The translations under genes were made by a program, and so were the position numbers. From Cerrena zonata (lineage: Eukaryota; Basidiomycota; Agaricomycetes; Polyporales; Cerrenaceae), in contig JASBNA010000007.1 in the NCBI GenBank assembly GCA_038087015.1, positions 62,001 through 126,000 on the forward strand: a DNA stretch of 64,000 nt, in the 5' to 3' direction. Below the pieces are notes generated by a model, which saw nothing but the letters and a program-made list of their open reading frames with translations, was not told where the DNA came from and made no database searches. Within the stretch, counting starts at the first letter, position 1. Every line of letters begins with the position of its first letter. Shown in pieces: positions 1-10,500 of the stretch.

Positions 1-44
1 TAAGCATGAAGCTAGCCAAGGTAGAGGATAGAGCGCATATAGTC

Positions 45-335
45 AATCTACGCCTTCAGGTTCAGGCGAATCGAGCTCGAGTTTTATTTCAGAGAGATAC
101 AAGCAAGAGAAGAGTAGTAATCAGTGCTCCCGAAGTTCCCGATCCTGAGGCTCGATCGCCGACTCTTCCTCCTCGCCGACATTCTACTCGCTCTACTCTC
201 AACTACAGTCACTACTTCCATCCCATGCGTCGACTTGGGGAACAGGCACTGGGAACTCGGCTAACCTCACACCTTGTATATCCTTCCTCACGTCTCCACT
301 GGCCTCTTCAGCGTGCCTATCTCCCTCACGGCAAC
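45..335 (+). repeat. Unclassified dispersed repeat R1, copy A
   Basis: This stretch matches two other places in the window by eye: around 1505-2040 and 19365-20980. Shared landmarks are a purine-rich GAGAGATACAAGCAAGAGA block near 95, a pyrimidine-rich block ending in CTACTC near 180-200, and GGAACTCGGCTAAC followed by TCACACC near 255-275. It carries no recognisable protein motif; the small reading frame across it looks like low-complexity translation of pyrimidine-rich DNA. The terminal structure is unknown, so it could be an old LTR, an untranslated part of a retroelement, or a decayed gene-family fragment. Confidence 0.5.
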
Positions 336-1504
336 CTAACGGACTTGAGTTTGAATTGACGGGGCTGAACTCCATGTAGGGCACTGTGGAACCTGAGAGA
401 AGCGGGATAGCTCGAGACCCTGATATGATGAGCCCGGTGTAGTGTACGGTAGGTTATGGTACGCATATACCCCACAAAATCTTTGGTAAGGAGATCTTGA
501 AAGGGCCCTCAAGCGTGTCGGTGAAGAAATCACATCTAGAACGGTGTACGTGAGGCTATGTTGACTCGGTAGAAACTCGCTATCCTCTCTTCAGCTCTAT
601 CCGGTCACCGATTGCCCTCTGTTGATAGAGAGACTTATCTCGACAGACGTCACCTCAAGAACGAGTCGAATCGGGTTACGTTCGATAGCTTGAGACACGT
701 ACACGGTGCGGAGCAACAAAGTAGCTTTGAGCGCACTTTGAACTGGGTGAGTGTATAGCTCATGGTGGTACATGTCTATTTCGGAATTATACTGTTAGTG
801 TTATGAAAGTAAACGTACAAGACATACAGCTAATAAGAGGCTCAACTGTCATCTGCTCTTGGACTTATTCGAACATCAATTCCCCCAACCTTGTTTGCAC
901 GGCCGTATCCATCCGGCGGCTTCATCACGAGCAAGGAGTGTCAATCAAAACATTCGCTAGCACGAGTGAAATAGTATACTCAAAGGCTTGAGATATTGCG
1001 ACGGGATACGTTGGCGTGGGTGAAGATAATGAGAAGCGTATTCGGTGAGGAGAAAGCGTAAAAGAACGTCGCAAAGGAAGATGCTTGAAGAGAACACGAG
1101 AGCCTAGTGGTTGTGAGGAACCGAGGACACGAATCGATATTCGCGATCAGAATAGTCTTGCGTAAGTGGGGGAGAGATTGATAGACTACCGATGATGATC
1201 AACAAGCGTGAAGCAAAGGTGGGCTCACATAGTAAGGTACCCCATATGTAGACTGCAGTCCAGGAGAACGTACAAGGTGAGGAAGCAACAGGAGACAAAA
1301 ACTCTAGTTTCCAGTACGTGGTATTTGTCCAATTTATCGTAGGCATCCAGCTAGTAAGACATTGTCTAGTCCATTCTATGACTTGAGGTGGTTGTTGGAG
1401 TGGAGACAGCAGGAGGAAGAGGAGTTGATCGAAGTCGGATGCCCGGCTCCCCACTGAACACCATCTTGCTTGCGTCTCCCTGACAGAGAGCTCAGGAGAA
1501 AACG
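336..1504. other. Intergenic stretch, no gene seen
   Basis: Only short reading frames on both strands, none with a recognisable motif or a splice pattern that would join them. The frame on the minus strand at 1104-1520 (138 codons) has no family resemblance I can name. I treat the stretch as non-coding or decayed repeat. Confidence 0.4.
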
Positions 1505-2040
1505 CAACTAGACTAGTCAAGCATAGACTTCCGGTTCATGCGAATCACACTCGAGCTTCATGTTCGGAGAGATACAAGCAAGAGATGAGCAGGAGTGGGG
1601 TAGTCGGTGCTCCGATCGTAACCTGACGCCCGGCTCTCGATCACCGACCCTTCCTTGTCCTCGATGTTCTACTCACTCTCCCACTCTGAGCTACTCGTCA
1701 TCGAATAACTCGATCCGTTTCTTACACCCCGAGGTTCTCGATCTACAATGTCTATCAGATGCCAACTTGGCAACAACTCCTGGTACCAACTCAAGCATTC
1801 TTTTTTGCTGCTTTCTCCGAGTCACCTCATACGTTTAACATCCAGTCTACTAGTCTCTCTGGTATGCATCTCTCGTATCGACTCAGTACTCCCCTTGCCC
1901 TTACTCTAGTCACCATCAGCAGCCCTTCGTGGACATCCTCTCTTCAATCTCTAGGACTTTATAATCACGAAGATCGGCATATGCCCCTTCCTCCAACTGC
2001 TCATCCGATGGCTCTTTCCTAGCAGGATCTGTAGTGAGTC
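1505..2040 (+). repeat. Unclassified dispersed repeat R1, copy B
   Basis: It starts with the same GAGAGATACAAGCAAGAGATGAG landmark region as the other copies (about 1566-1588). It then follows the second half of the copy at 20570-20960: CTCGATGTTCTAC, CTTACACC(C/T)CGAGGTTCT, CATCCAGTCTACTAGTCTCT, CGACTCAGTACTCCCC and CCTAGCAGGATC occur in the same order in both. The middle section present at 20180-20560 is missing here, so the repeat is either composite or internally deleted. No coding function is visible. Confidence 0.6.
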
Positions 2041-5000
2041 TTTCACCGAAATCACTTCTATGCCATTATCATTCTACGGTACCATATCCTGCCAAGGCCT
2101 CGACCAACCTGACTTGCTCACACATCTACATCTCACGCTACCATCACGCGCCGTACTCGCAGACGAGGGGATCCGTCATAGCGATCGAGTCTCATACTAG
2201 TATGTACGTCCTTTTGAAAGCCTTGTATACCGTCAGATCACTTACAGTCTGCTCGAATATACTTTCAGAGTCGACGTACCAACATAAGCTGCTCGATCGA
2301 TCCACTCTAATATGCTACTTTCGTTGTGCGGAGTACTGAAGTTCCGCCGTCGATAACTCGCCCGGCGACCTTCGATGAAACTCTGTCCGCTCATGATATT
2401 CATCCTCGATGTGTGTCGATATTCTCTCTTTAGAGACTCAACCCTTGAAACCTGCGTGTATCGCTCTTGGAATCGCCGTTTTTCTCTGTACTAAATCTAC
2501 AGCCGTCAATATAGGTCCAACGGTCGTCGGAGGGTCAGTGACCCAGATAGAGTGAGAGGAAAGAGAGCGAGCTTCTGGTATGGAGTGGGAGTCGGAATAT
2601 CACTAGGTACGTCTCTCGACATTTGTTGACCATTCGCTTCATTCACTCGCTATCCTCATCCCTCTTTGTATACTCGTATTCCTCTCAATTGCTCCGCCCA
2701 AATCAATACATGTCGACGTATATCATCAATAACCCTACTGTACATATCACAACTCGACAACAACGCATTCCTTCCTCTCAACCTCAGTCTCCAGTATCTT
2801 ACGGCACTTTTTCATGACTGAAGAACTCCGTGCGTGTGAAATGATCCCTCCTCATTCAGACGCAGGTTCTTCGATGTTCTTACCTCTCGTGATATGTTTG
2901 TTCTAAAGATTCTCCGTACCAAGGCTCCAAATCTTGAGTCGGTCATGCTATTGCCCCTTGTCACTCCAACTGGCGTATCTACCACTCCGCCGTTCACGCA
3001 ATCCTATCCCTCGTCGACTTCCTACTCCGCTCGGGTGCAATAAATACTTCTTGTCGACGTTACAATTCTCGTGCCGGCGATGGTGCTCCCGCCTAATCGA
3101 AGTATTCGGTGGTCGGCTTAGTAGTGGGGTCTCGAGGCAGAGGTGATGCTGTTGGACTGGGTGAGAAAAGAAGTGGGGACCGCCATCTTGGCAGAAGGTA
3201 CGTGCCGAGCTCCTTGTCGAAGTGCCCGCATTCTTGGATATTTGTTCCGTGGAAGCTGACCCCTCCTAGCAAATGTGGTAACGACGAGCAAGGTCATAAT
3301 GACGCACGAATAATTTAATCAAAGCATGAGCTCATTCGTTCCCTCGTCGTCCAAGCACAGGGAATGCAGGTTATAGCCAAGATAAATACAGGCGAGCAAA
3401 CACATTTACGAAGATTCTTTTGAAGTGCATTCTGCCTAGCCACATGGCACCCTTCGGTGGGAACGGAAATCAAACTCTCTACTTGGATAGCTCTCTAACA
3501 GTTCTTGGCTATGTCGGACTTTTCGAACCCCGTCCTCCCTTGGTCCCGAAACGACAATCGCTTTCGATGTGGTTGTTCATCGGTCCAAATGATACTGGAC
3601 CCTACTCATGTTTGGATCCGACCGAAGACATCCCTTTCTGCTTCGGCCTGTCCGTGCGGTCAAATGCTCTGCCTTCATTCGTTCTCGAGACCGTTGAAGG
3701 TACTGCCATCCAGCCAACGGCGGCTTGGACATATAGAATAAATTCAGATTGGATTCCAAAAGCAATACTCTGTATATATCACGCTCTTGATCGTCTTATA
3801 CATTCGCCTAGCTAAAATATATTAATTTATCTCTAAATAACACTTGGCACAGGTACAGTAGAATCTGAGAAATATGATTCTGTCCGACGGTAGAGTTGGA
3901 AATGGATCAGGAAATCGAGACGTACAAATTTTGAACGTCGCACCCAAGAGGACATGAAGAGCGATGGGTACTAGGCTCGACCTAAGTTGCTTGGATGCGG
4001 AGCGTAATAGACGAGGATGAGGATGTAGTCATAGATCTCGAAATGTATTGGTGATTCCAAAAGGATACGGACTGAGAGCAGTCCGAAATCCCTCCTGTGC
4101 GTTCTTCGATATGTGAAGCCGACGGGAGGACACTCGAAATATGCTTGATGAAAGACCATTGACAATGATCGTAGAAATCCATGACACCCTACTAGATGGA
4201 GATTTGGTTCAAGGTTGGTGTGTCGAGGCCATATAACAAGCGATGCTGAGTTGGATGTCCGTAGTCGATGATGAAAAGGGATGCATCGATGGTTGACAGT
4301 ACAGTGCATTAGATATCGAGAAGGTTTCAATGTCTGTGACGTTGGTTGTCTAGTCGCTGGCTTCTGCAGTCGCATGCGGGGCGGTCATTCTGTGTCTCGA
4401 GTGCACGGTAATCGTGACATTGCTCATACTCCAGGTTTATAACAAGGCGGTTGCGAAAGTGCGTAAGGCAATGTCGGGATATTTCCCATCGAGCCTTTCC
4501 TTCAGAGTTGGGTAGGTGCGAGTATGGAACGCAAATTTGCAAGTTGACTGAATAGAAACTAGGTTGTGCATGGATGGGGTATACGACATAGAGTAAAAGA
4601 ATGAAGATGAGGAAAAGTTGGTCAGCGCACTACAATAAGTTGAAGGCGAAACTCACTCGTCATACACTTCCACGGGATTGTCGTGTCCTGCGAGGAGACA
4701 GATCGGGTCGCTTTCGAGGGAAGTGTCAGCAAGAAGGGTTTGCATCGCGAGGACTTCGCGATTAGGATTTGTATACAAAGTCCTCTTTTCCAAGGAATGT
4801 CTGTCGTATGAGTCACAAGTTGGTTTTTGGAGAAATCATTGAAAGAGGCATGTATTGAGAGCGTCTACCTTTAGGGCAAGTATTGGAGGAACGAGAGGGG
4901 GAGAGAGATTCAGTGAACTAGGAATGTCTGCAGGAGAGCACAGGATAGCAGGCATCAAGAAGGAGAACGGTGGAAGTAACAGTGTAAGAGAAATAACCGA

Positions 5001-6225
5001 GAGTCGAGAAGCAAGCACTTCTGAGCGGGGAAGGTCTTGGTAGGGTGAGTGGAATGTGGAGATGCCACTTGTAGGGCAAGCGGGGAGAGGAGTCGCATGT
5101 ATGAACGTTGAACATTGAACCATCGAGAGATTCCAAGCGATGTTCCTGGAGAGAGAGAGGATACGAGTAAAGGCGAGAGATGGAGATGATCCTCTCGATC
5201 GTATTCCGACGCCCAACCGGGACACCTCCTCTTCGATCAACTACGGTCACGGTCGACTACTCTTCTTCCTCCTCAATGTTCCGCTCTATGGTTACCTCAG
5301 AGTTATCAGGCAAGCTATTCGTCTTTCTCGTACTTGAGCTTGTGACCATATATGTGTTTAATGCCGATCTGAACAACGACCATTGGGATTTGTGCATTGC
5401 CTCTGCTGCTCACCTCGTAATCTCTCGTGTCAACTGAGTTCTTCATTGGTACTCACTCATGGGTAACATCTCCCCTAAGGCTTTCCTAATCATGAACATG
5501 GACTTAGGCTTTTCAGGCTCTTCTCGCAACTGCTCGTCGCCGGATGGGTCTCTGTTGCAACATCCATGTACACGCCTTGATCCAGGATCACCGCTCACTT
5601 GTCTATAGGGCAGACTGACGGTACCATGCTGCGACAAACCCCTCAAATGGATTAGTCTACTCGCCGACCTTCATTCATCTCCTCCATAGCCATGATCATA
5701 GGCAGCAGGATGCATCGAAACAATCCTGACGATTGAATCTACTTCTCGTATGTCGGAAAACCCTATTTATCGTTGTATCCTTGACAATCTGCAAAGTTCC
5801 TTCAGAGCTTACAGAGCGCTACATTCTACGCGTTCAACTACCGCCAAGTGCTATTTTGCTTGTGCGGGACTGACCGTGTTCATCCCTCACGCTTGCTTGT
5901 GGATCTGTCACGGTAGAGAAAGACAACTCTCTCGTGAACTTTCGAAGAGTGGGCGTTGATACAGGACCTTTGTATGGCGGGTGATGGTAAACATCTCTTT
6001 TGTATGTCATTCTACAAGGTTCAATATACAAATCTTGCTCTTGACATGAGCGGTTAACGAGCAGTAAAGCAGGCGTCATTCCATAGCCATTGGGCATATT
6101 TGAGTTCAAACGATCCTCAGAATCCTAGGACCACACGTCACATGCTGTACACATGAGGCGTACTTAACTACCAGCGCACCCAACTATCTCCCCCCACCTT
6201 CTTACTCGCTACTATCATCCTCACT
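2041..6225. other. Gene-poor stretch, no supported gene
   Basis: About 4.2 kb with only short, unsupported reading frames on both strands. The segment around 5130-5300 may be a further, strongly diverged R1 copy (a GAGAGA-rich block, then CGATCGTATTCCGACGCCC, then TCTTCCTCCTCAATGTTC), but the match is weak. Immediately upstream of the gene that begins at 6226 the DNA is pyrimidine-rich (6175-6225), as is common just upstream of start codons in filamentous fungi. Otherwise I see nothing. Confidence 0.4.
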
Positions 6226-8494
6226 ATGCCTCGCTCTCGCTCATACTCAACGTCCTCTGTGCCCTCCAACCTCCAATCTTCATGGTCTCTCCAGTCACGA
6301 TCGGTCACACCCGTTGACGATCAAGTGGAAGAACCAGTCAATTCCTCATTTATCGATCCTGTCCCTAGTGATCATAACCAACCCCTGGAGGAACCAAGTT
6401 CCTTTGATGATCCGCTTTCACTCCTCAATATGCCTTCCTTTCCTTCCTTGGACAACAATACCTTGCCCACATTCCAAGAACAGACACCTGCTTTTTTCAA
6501 TGAATCATGGGATGAATGGTCTCCAGTTGGGTTGGATGATACTCATTTTTCCCCATCACAAATCCCCATACCTCTCATTCCACCCTCCATTCCACTAGGT
6601 GGAAATTACCTTCTCCTACCTGATCCACCATATTATCCAAATACAACTCCTCCCCAAGACCACACAGCCTACTTTGAGCCAATATCTCAGCAAAATATGC
6701 AATTCTCAGATTCCACTTTGCAAGCTATGCCTTCAAGTTATTTTCCACTCTCTGCTACTAGGCACATATCAAATTCAGCATCATCACCTTCTTTTTCTGA
6801 TATCACATATCCACCTCTACTACAGGGACCATCTCCTGACCTAACCTATCTGCAATATGTTGCTAATGCACAAGATTGGGCTGGTGTACAAAATCTTATG
6901 CTATATAGATATGGGTCCTGGGAAAGTCTCTTCCAATGCTTGTCATCAAAATATGTAGCAAAAAGGTATATAAATATAGCATTATTACTGATTTTGCTAC
7001 TGATAGGTGTTGACTTTTAGGAGATTCTGGATAGGATGCTTGCCCAATGAGATCTATCTTATGATTATATCTTGGCTTCCATATGTTGATTATTCTAAGA
7101 CTACAAGCACTCCTCAGAGGATGTTGTGCCAATGTGCTCTTGTATGTTATGAATGGTTGAAAATTGTCAGAAAGACAAGGATTTGGTATGTTCCAAGGCC
7201 AATCTATCTTGTCAAGCCATCTCTATTGAGACAGTATGTCCCATCAATTCATTGCATTCTTTGTGTGATGTTTAATTTCTTATTTATATAGCTCATTCTC
7301 AAATGGTTGTCTTCCCAATGAAATCTATGATGCTATCATAGACTGGGTTGCATGTTGTCCATGGTCACCACAGAAGCACTTAGGTGTTTGTGCACAAGTG
7401 TCTTATATATGGTCAAAAAGAGCTAGAAGACATTACAATGTCAATGTCATTCTGAATGACAAAAACATCTGCACATATGCAATGTTTATTCACAAGCATC
7501 CTTCTATTTGCAGCTTGGTACAAAGTATAAGCTTGAAAGACTTGTATGGAGAAGGAAAAGAATATTCAGTAATCACACAGGTTATGTTACTGGTACATAG
7601 GCTGCCCAATATCAAGCAGCTTACTTTGAGAAATTGTTTATATAATGATGTACATCCTAGCATATTCAAATATGCTATCAACAAAACTATACAGAGTCTT
7701 GGTATTGATTTGAATAATGGTAAGGGAAGACCATGTTCATTACATTGGCTTTGGCAATTTGTGTCATGTTTTCAGTGCCTGAGAGCACTCTCTATTAATA
7801 TATTAGGCAGAAATCTTGTTAAGAATACATGCTCACTCAAGTCTTTATATCAAAACAAACTCAAATGCTCATTGACATCACTGACATTATTGATAGATTC
7901 TGTTAATGTCATACTTCTGGATTCACTGGTTGAAGCAGGAACATTTACCTCAAATTTAAAAATCCTTAACATTCACACATATCATGAGCATAAACAGTCT
8001 AAGATGGATTACTTGTGCAGTGCAATTCAAGCTCTTGTGATACACTGCAGTGATCACCTACAAATATTTACCTTTGACCTTCAGACAATATCAGAGAATT
8101 TGATTGTTCAAAGTAAGTTGGTTTCAATAAAAGATGGTGATATATATATTGTGGCTTGCATTCTGACTTAGTCTCATTGGAGAGTTGCAGCAATCTAACC
8201 CAGTTCAATTATACAACTCATAATGATTTCCAGACAGAAGATATGCTCAAACAACTTCAAACTATAACCTCAACTGATATTGCTTACATCTCTATATCAT
8301 TTACCAGAGATTATGATATTGATGTCAAGCTTTGGAAGAGGATTGACACTCTTCTCACTTCCCCTCAATTTGCATCACTCCACAAGGTTACCATAACACA
8401 GATATACATTCTTCCTGACAGTCTCACATTTCAAACTGATCTCTTGCCCAAGTTACATAGATGTGGTATTTTGGCTGTGCTTAACTGCACCTAA
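6226..8494 (+). CDS. F-box-like protein with tandemly duplicated F-box exon and LRR-like C-terminus (4 exons)
   Basis: Exons 6226-6965, 7021-7233, 7292-8112 and 8172-8494 join to 2,097 nt, exactly 698 codons plus stop. The introns (55, 58 and 59 bp) all have GT...AG ends and keep frame. Residues 1-246 are Ser/Pro-rich and probably disordered. An F-box-like block follows at about residues 252-300 (GCLPNEIY, then CALVCYEWLKIVRKTRIW), and a second at about 323-375 (GCLPNEIY, then GVCAQVSYIWSKRARRHY). This is the fungal pattern LP-E-I...L--C-LV---W---R. Residues about 400-690 are Leu-rich with periodic L--L-L segments, suggesting a degenerate LRR-like substrate arm. The family normally links a substrate to SCF ubiquitin ligase through Skp1; that role is inferred here. 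The start is the first ATG after a CT-rich leader. A gypsy element begins 80 bp past the stop. Exon joins are consistent but unproven by RNA. Confidence 0.8.
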
Positions 8495-8574
8495 AATACA
8501 GTGTAAAATAGAAAATTGTGTATGATATTTGTACAAGGTGATATATGTTCCCAGTCTATTTATATGGAATGATC

Positions 8575-8859
8575 TGTAACCCTGCTGGGTTACAGCTCGC
8601 CACAACACCTTCCCGATTAGGATACTTCCATTCTCCCCGCTCGTTACCTCAGCATCCACGCTCATACTTATAGTCGAGCTCTGTCCTTTGTTAACTCTAG
8701 CTTACGCTCCCTCCATCGCTTCCGTTAACAAAGGTACTATTTTACATTCCTATTATCTGTAGAACTCTAGCTTACGCTCCCTCCGTCGCTTCTGTTAACA
8801 AAGATATTTTGTGTCTGTTATTCTCCGTCTGATTCTAGTGAAGCCTCACCAGGCTTACA
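8575..8859 (+). repeat. 5' LTR of gypsy element 1
   Basis: 285 bp, TG...CA ends. It opens with a perfect 8-bp hairpin, TGTAACCC-TGCT-GGGTTACA. Inside is a tandem duplication: a block beginning CTCTAGCTTACGCTCCCTCC and ending GTTAACAAAG occurs near 8695 and again near 8766. No convincing tRNA-complementary primer site follows directly; a T8 run comes next. Confidence 0.92.
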
Positions 8860-8982
8860 CTTTTTTTTAACACCGCAAACCAAATCTTTTGTTCAGTGTG
8901 TTGAACACACTCTGCCCGCCGCTGTTCTCGTCTTTCCATTGTTGTTACCACACTGTCGCTGATCACCCGGAGCCAACTCACG

Positions 8983-9219
8983 GTGTCGACCGTGCCCTCT
9001 GTCCCGTTGAATGCCCTCAACGAACCCGCCGTTGATTCCGTCAGTCAGGAGTCGTCTCCCTTATCCTCTACTTGCCCGCCCCTTTCCTCGGTACCTTCCC
9101 TTGACGACGTTCATCAGGTTGAAGCCTTATTACCGAGTCGAACTCCTTCCCTTCCTTACGAATCCTCGTCTGACTCGTCCTCTGACTCTGATCATCCCGC
9201 CGCCTTCCCACGTCCCCTC
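8983..9219 (+). pseudogene. gag N-terminal fragment of gypsy element 1
   Basis: An ATG at 8983 opens a Ser/Pro-rich reading frame, typical of the start of gag in fungal gypsy elements, which is cut after about 79 codons by a foldback DNA element at 9220. Gag resumes only at 9907, already close to the zinc knuckle, so most of the capsid-coding part is missing rather than merely displaced. No enzymatic role; gag would form the virus-like particle. Identity rests on position between the 5' LTR and the zinc knuckle more than on sequence. Confidence 0.55.
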
Positions 9220-9906
9220 CACTGGATCGTAGCCCAAATTTTATAAAAAGTCTCTTACAAAACATGATTTTAAGCACCTAAAAATTGTCAAAAAATGCAA
9301 AATTTCAGCAAAATTTGATGAATCATAAAATCCTTGGCTAATTCAGACCTTTGTATCTAATTTTTAGACTTTAGAAATATTGAATTTTTATTTATTTTTT
9401 ATTGGAGAAAAGTTTACTATGCAAAATTCAAAATTTTAATGCACTTTTATTTCTCTAGAAATTATAATATAATTGTATATATCAAAATAAAGTGTTATAA
9501 ATAGAGAGCCTAGAGAGAAGATATAGACTACTATTGTTGGTAAATCATAGTCTCTGTCAATTATACTATCTGATAGAGATATTTAAGTATGCAATATCAC
9601 TGACCTTTCCAAATTAGCAGTTTAAATTTTATATCACTTTTGGAGAAACAAAAGTGTGTCAAGATTTTGAATTTTGCATAGTAAACTTTTCTCCAATAAA
9701 AAATAAGCAAAAATTCAATATTTCTAAAGTCTAAAAATTAGATATAAAAGTCTGAATTAGCCAAGGATTTTATGATTCATCAAATTTTGCTGAAATTCTG
9801 TATTTTTTGACAATTTTTAGGTGCTTAAAATCATGTTTTGTAAGAGACTTTTTATAAAATTTGACCTTACTTTTATGAAGCCTAAAATTTGGGCTATCAT
9901 CCAGTG
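9220..9906. mobile_element. Foldback/MITE-like DNA element M1 (CACTGG termini)
   Basis: Long terminal inverted repeats of roughly 250-280 bp surround a centre of roughly 150 bp. The left end reads CACTGGATCGTAGCCCAAAT and the right end is its near-complement (ATTTGGGCTATCATCCAGTG). The same element occurs at 19418-20132 with its centre in the opposite orientation. Compared with that copy, M1 lacks about 30 bp near the left end, bounded by AAATTTTA repeats. There is no reading frame for a transposase, so it is non-autonomous. No target duplication is visible (CTC left, ATA right). Confidence 0.85.
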
Positions 9907-10500
9907 ATAGCGGCATAGGCAGCTCATCATTCTGCGACACGATCTTCTTCATCTCACTCACACTCCCTTTCTTCTCAACCCTCTTCCTCATCCTCGGGTT
10001 CCTCCTCCGTCCGTAATCGTCCCCCCAAGCTTACTGATGAGGAGAAACGTCTCATCCTCAAGTATCACGGATGTTTCAAGTGTCGGAAATTGAAACGTCA
10101 ACCATGTTTCCGCCAACTGTCCCGATGATTTCCCTTCACCTGTGGATTACAGACCTATTTCGGAGCCATCTGCCTCCTCTGTGAAACCCACCTACTCGCG
10201 TCCGACAGCCAAGGTTGCCATGGTCGGTGACCTCCATAACATTACCGAGACTGTTGCAGCAACTTCGGTCCTCAGTACGGGTGATGACTACTCGTCGTCT
10301 GATGAGTGCGTATCTCCCTCATCTCTATCGTCCCCCCACATAGTTTGGCCCGCCATCGTTCACTCCTCCTCCTCCTTCTCTCTTCCTACCAACATGCTGA
10401 TTGACAACGGTTGCATGACAGTTCTGATTAGAGACGATGTTGTCTCTGATCTTGGTCTCCGTCGTCGCAAGTTACATCGACCGTTTGTCATGGGCACAGC
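9907..10500 (+). pseudogene. gag zinc knuckle and protease region of gypsy element 1
   Basis: The nucleocapsid zinc knuckle is split by a frameshift. Its first two cysteines (codons at 10072 and 10081) are in one frame, while the His (10103) and last Cys (10118) are in the next; allowing one extra base gives C-x2-C-x6-H-x4-C. Downstream, in the His/Cys frame, is an aspartic protease region with LIDNGC at about 10399-10416, then VVSDLGLRRR. The usual retroviral D-S/T-G is D-N-G here, which may or may not be functional. This frame then runs out of register with pol near 10500. Confidence 0.7.

Noticed and set aside
5130..5300. Possible fourth copy of repeat R1
   Set aside because: Only short landmark similarity in pyrimidine-rich sequence; not enough to call without alignment.
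9770..9991. Minus-strand frame of 73 codons spanning element M1
   Set aside because: Chance frame in the inverted arm of the foldback element; no motif.
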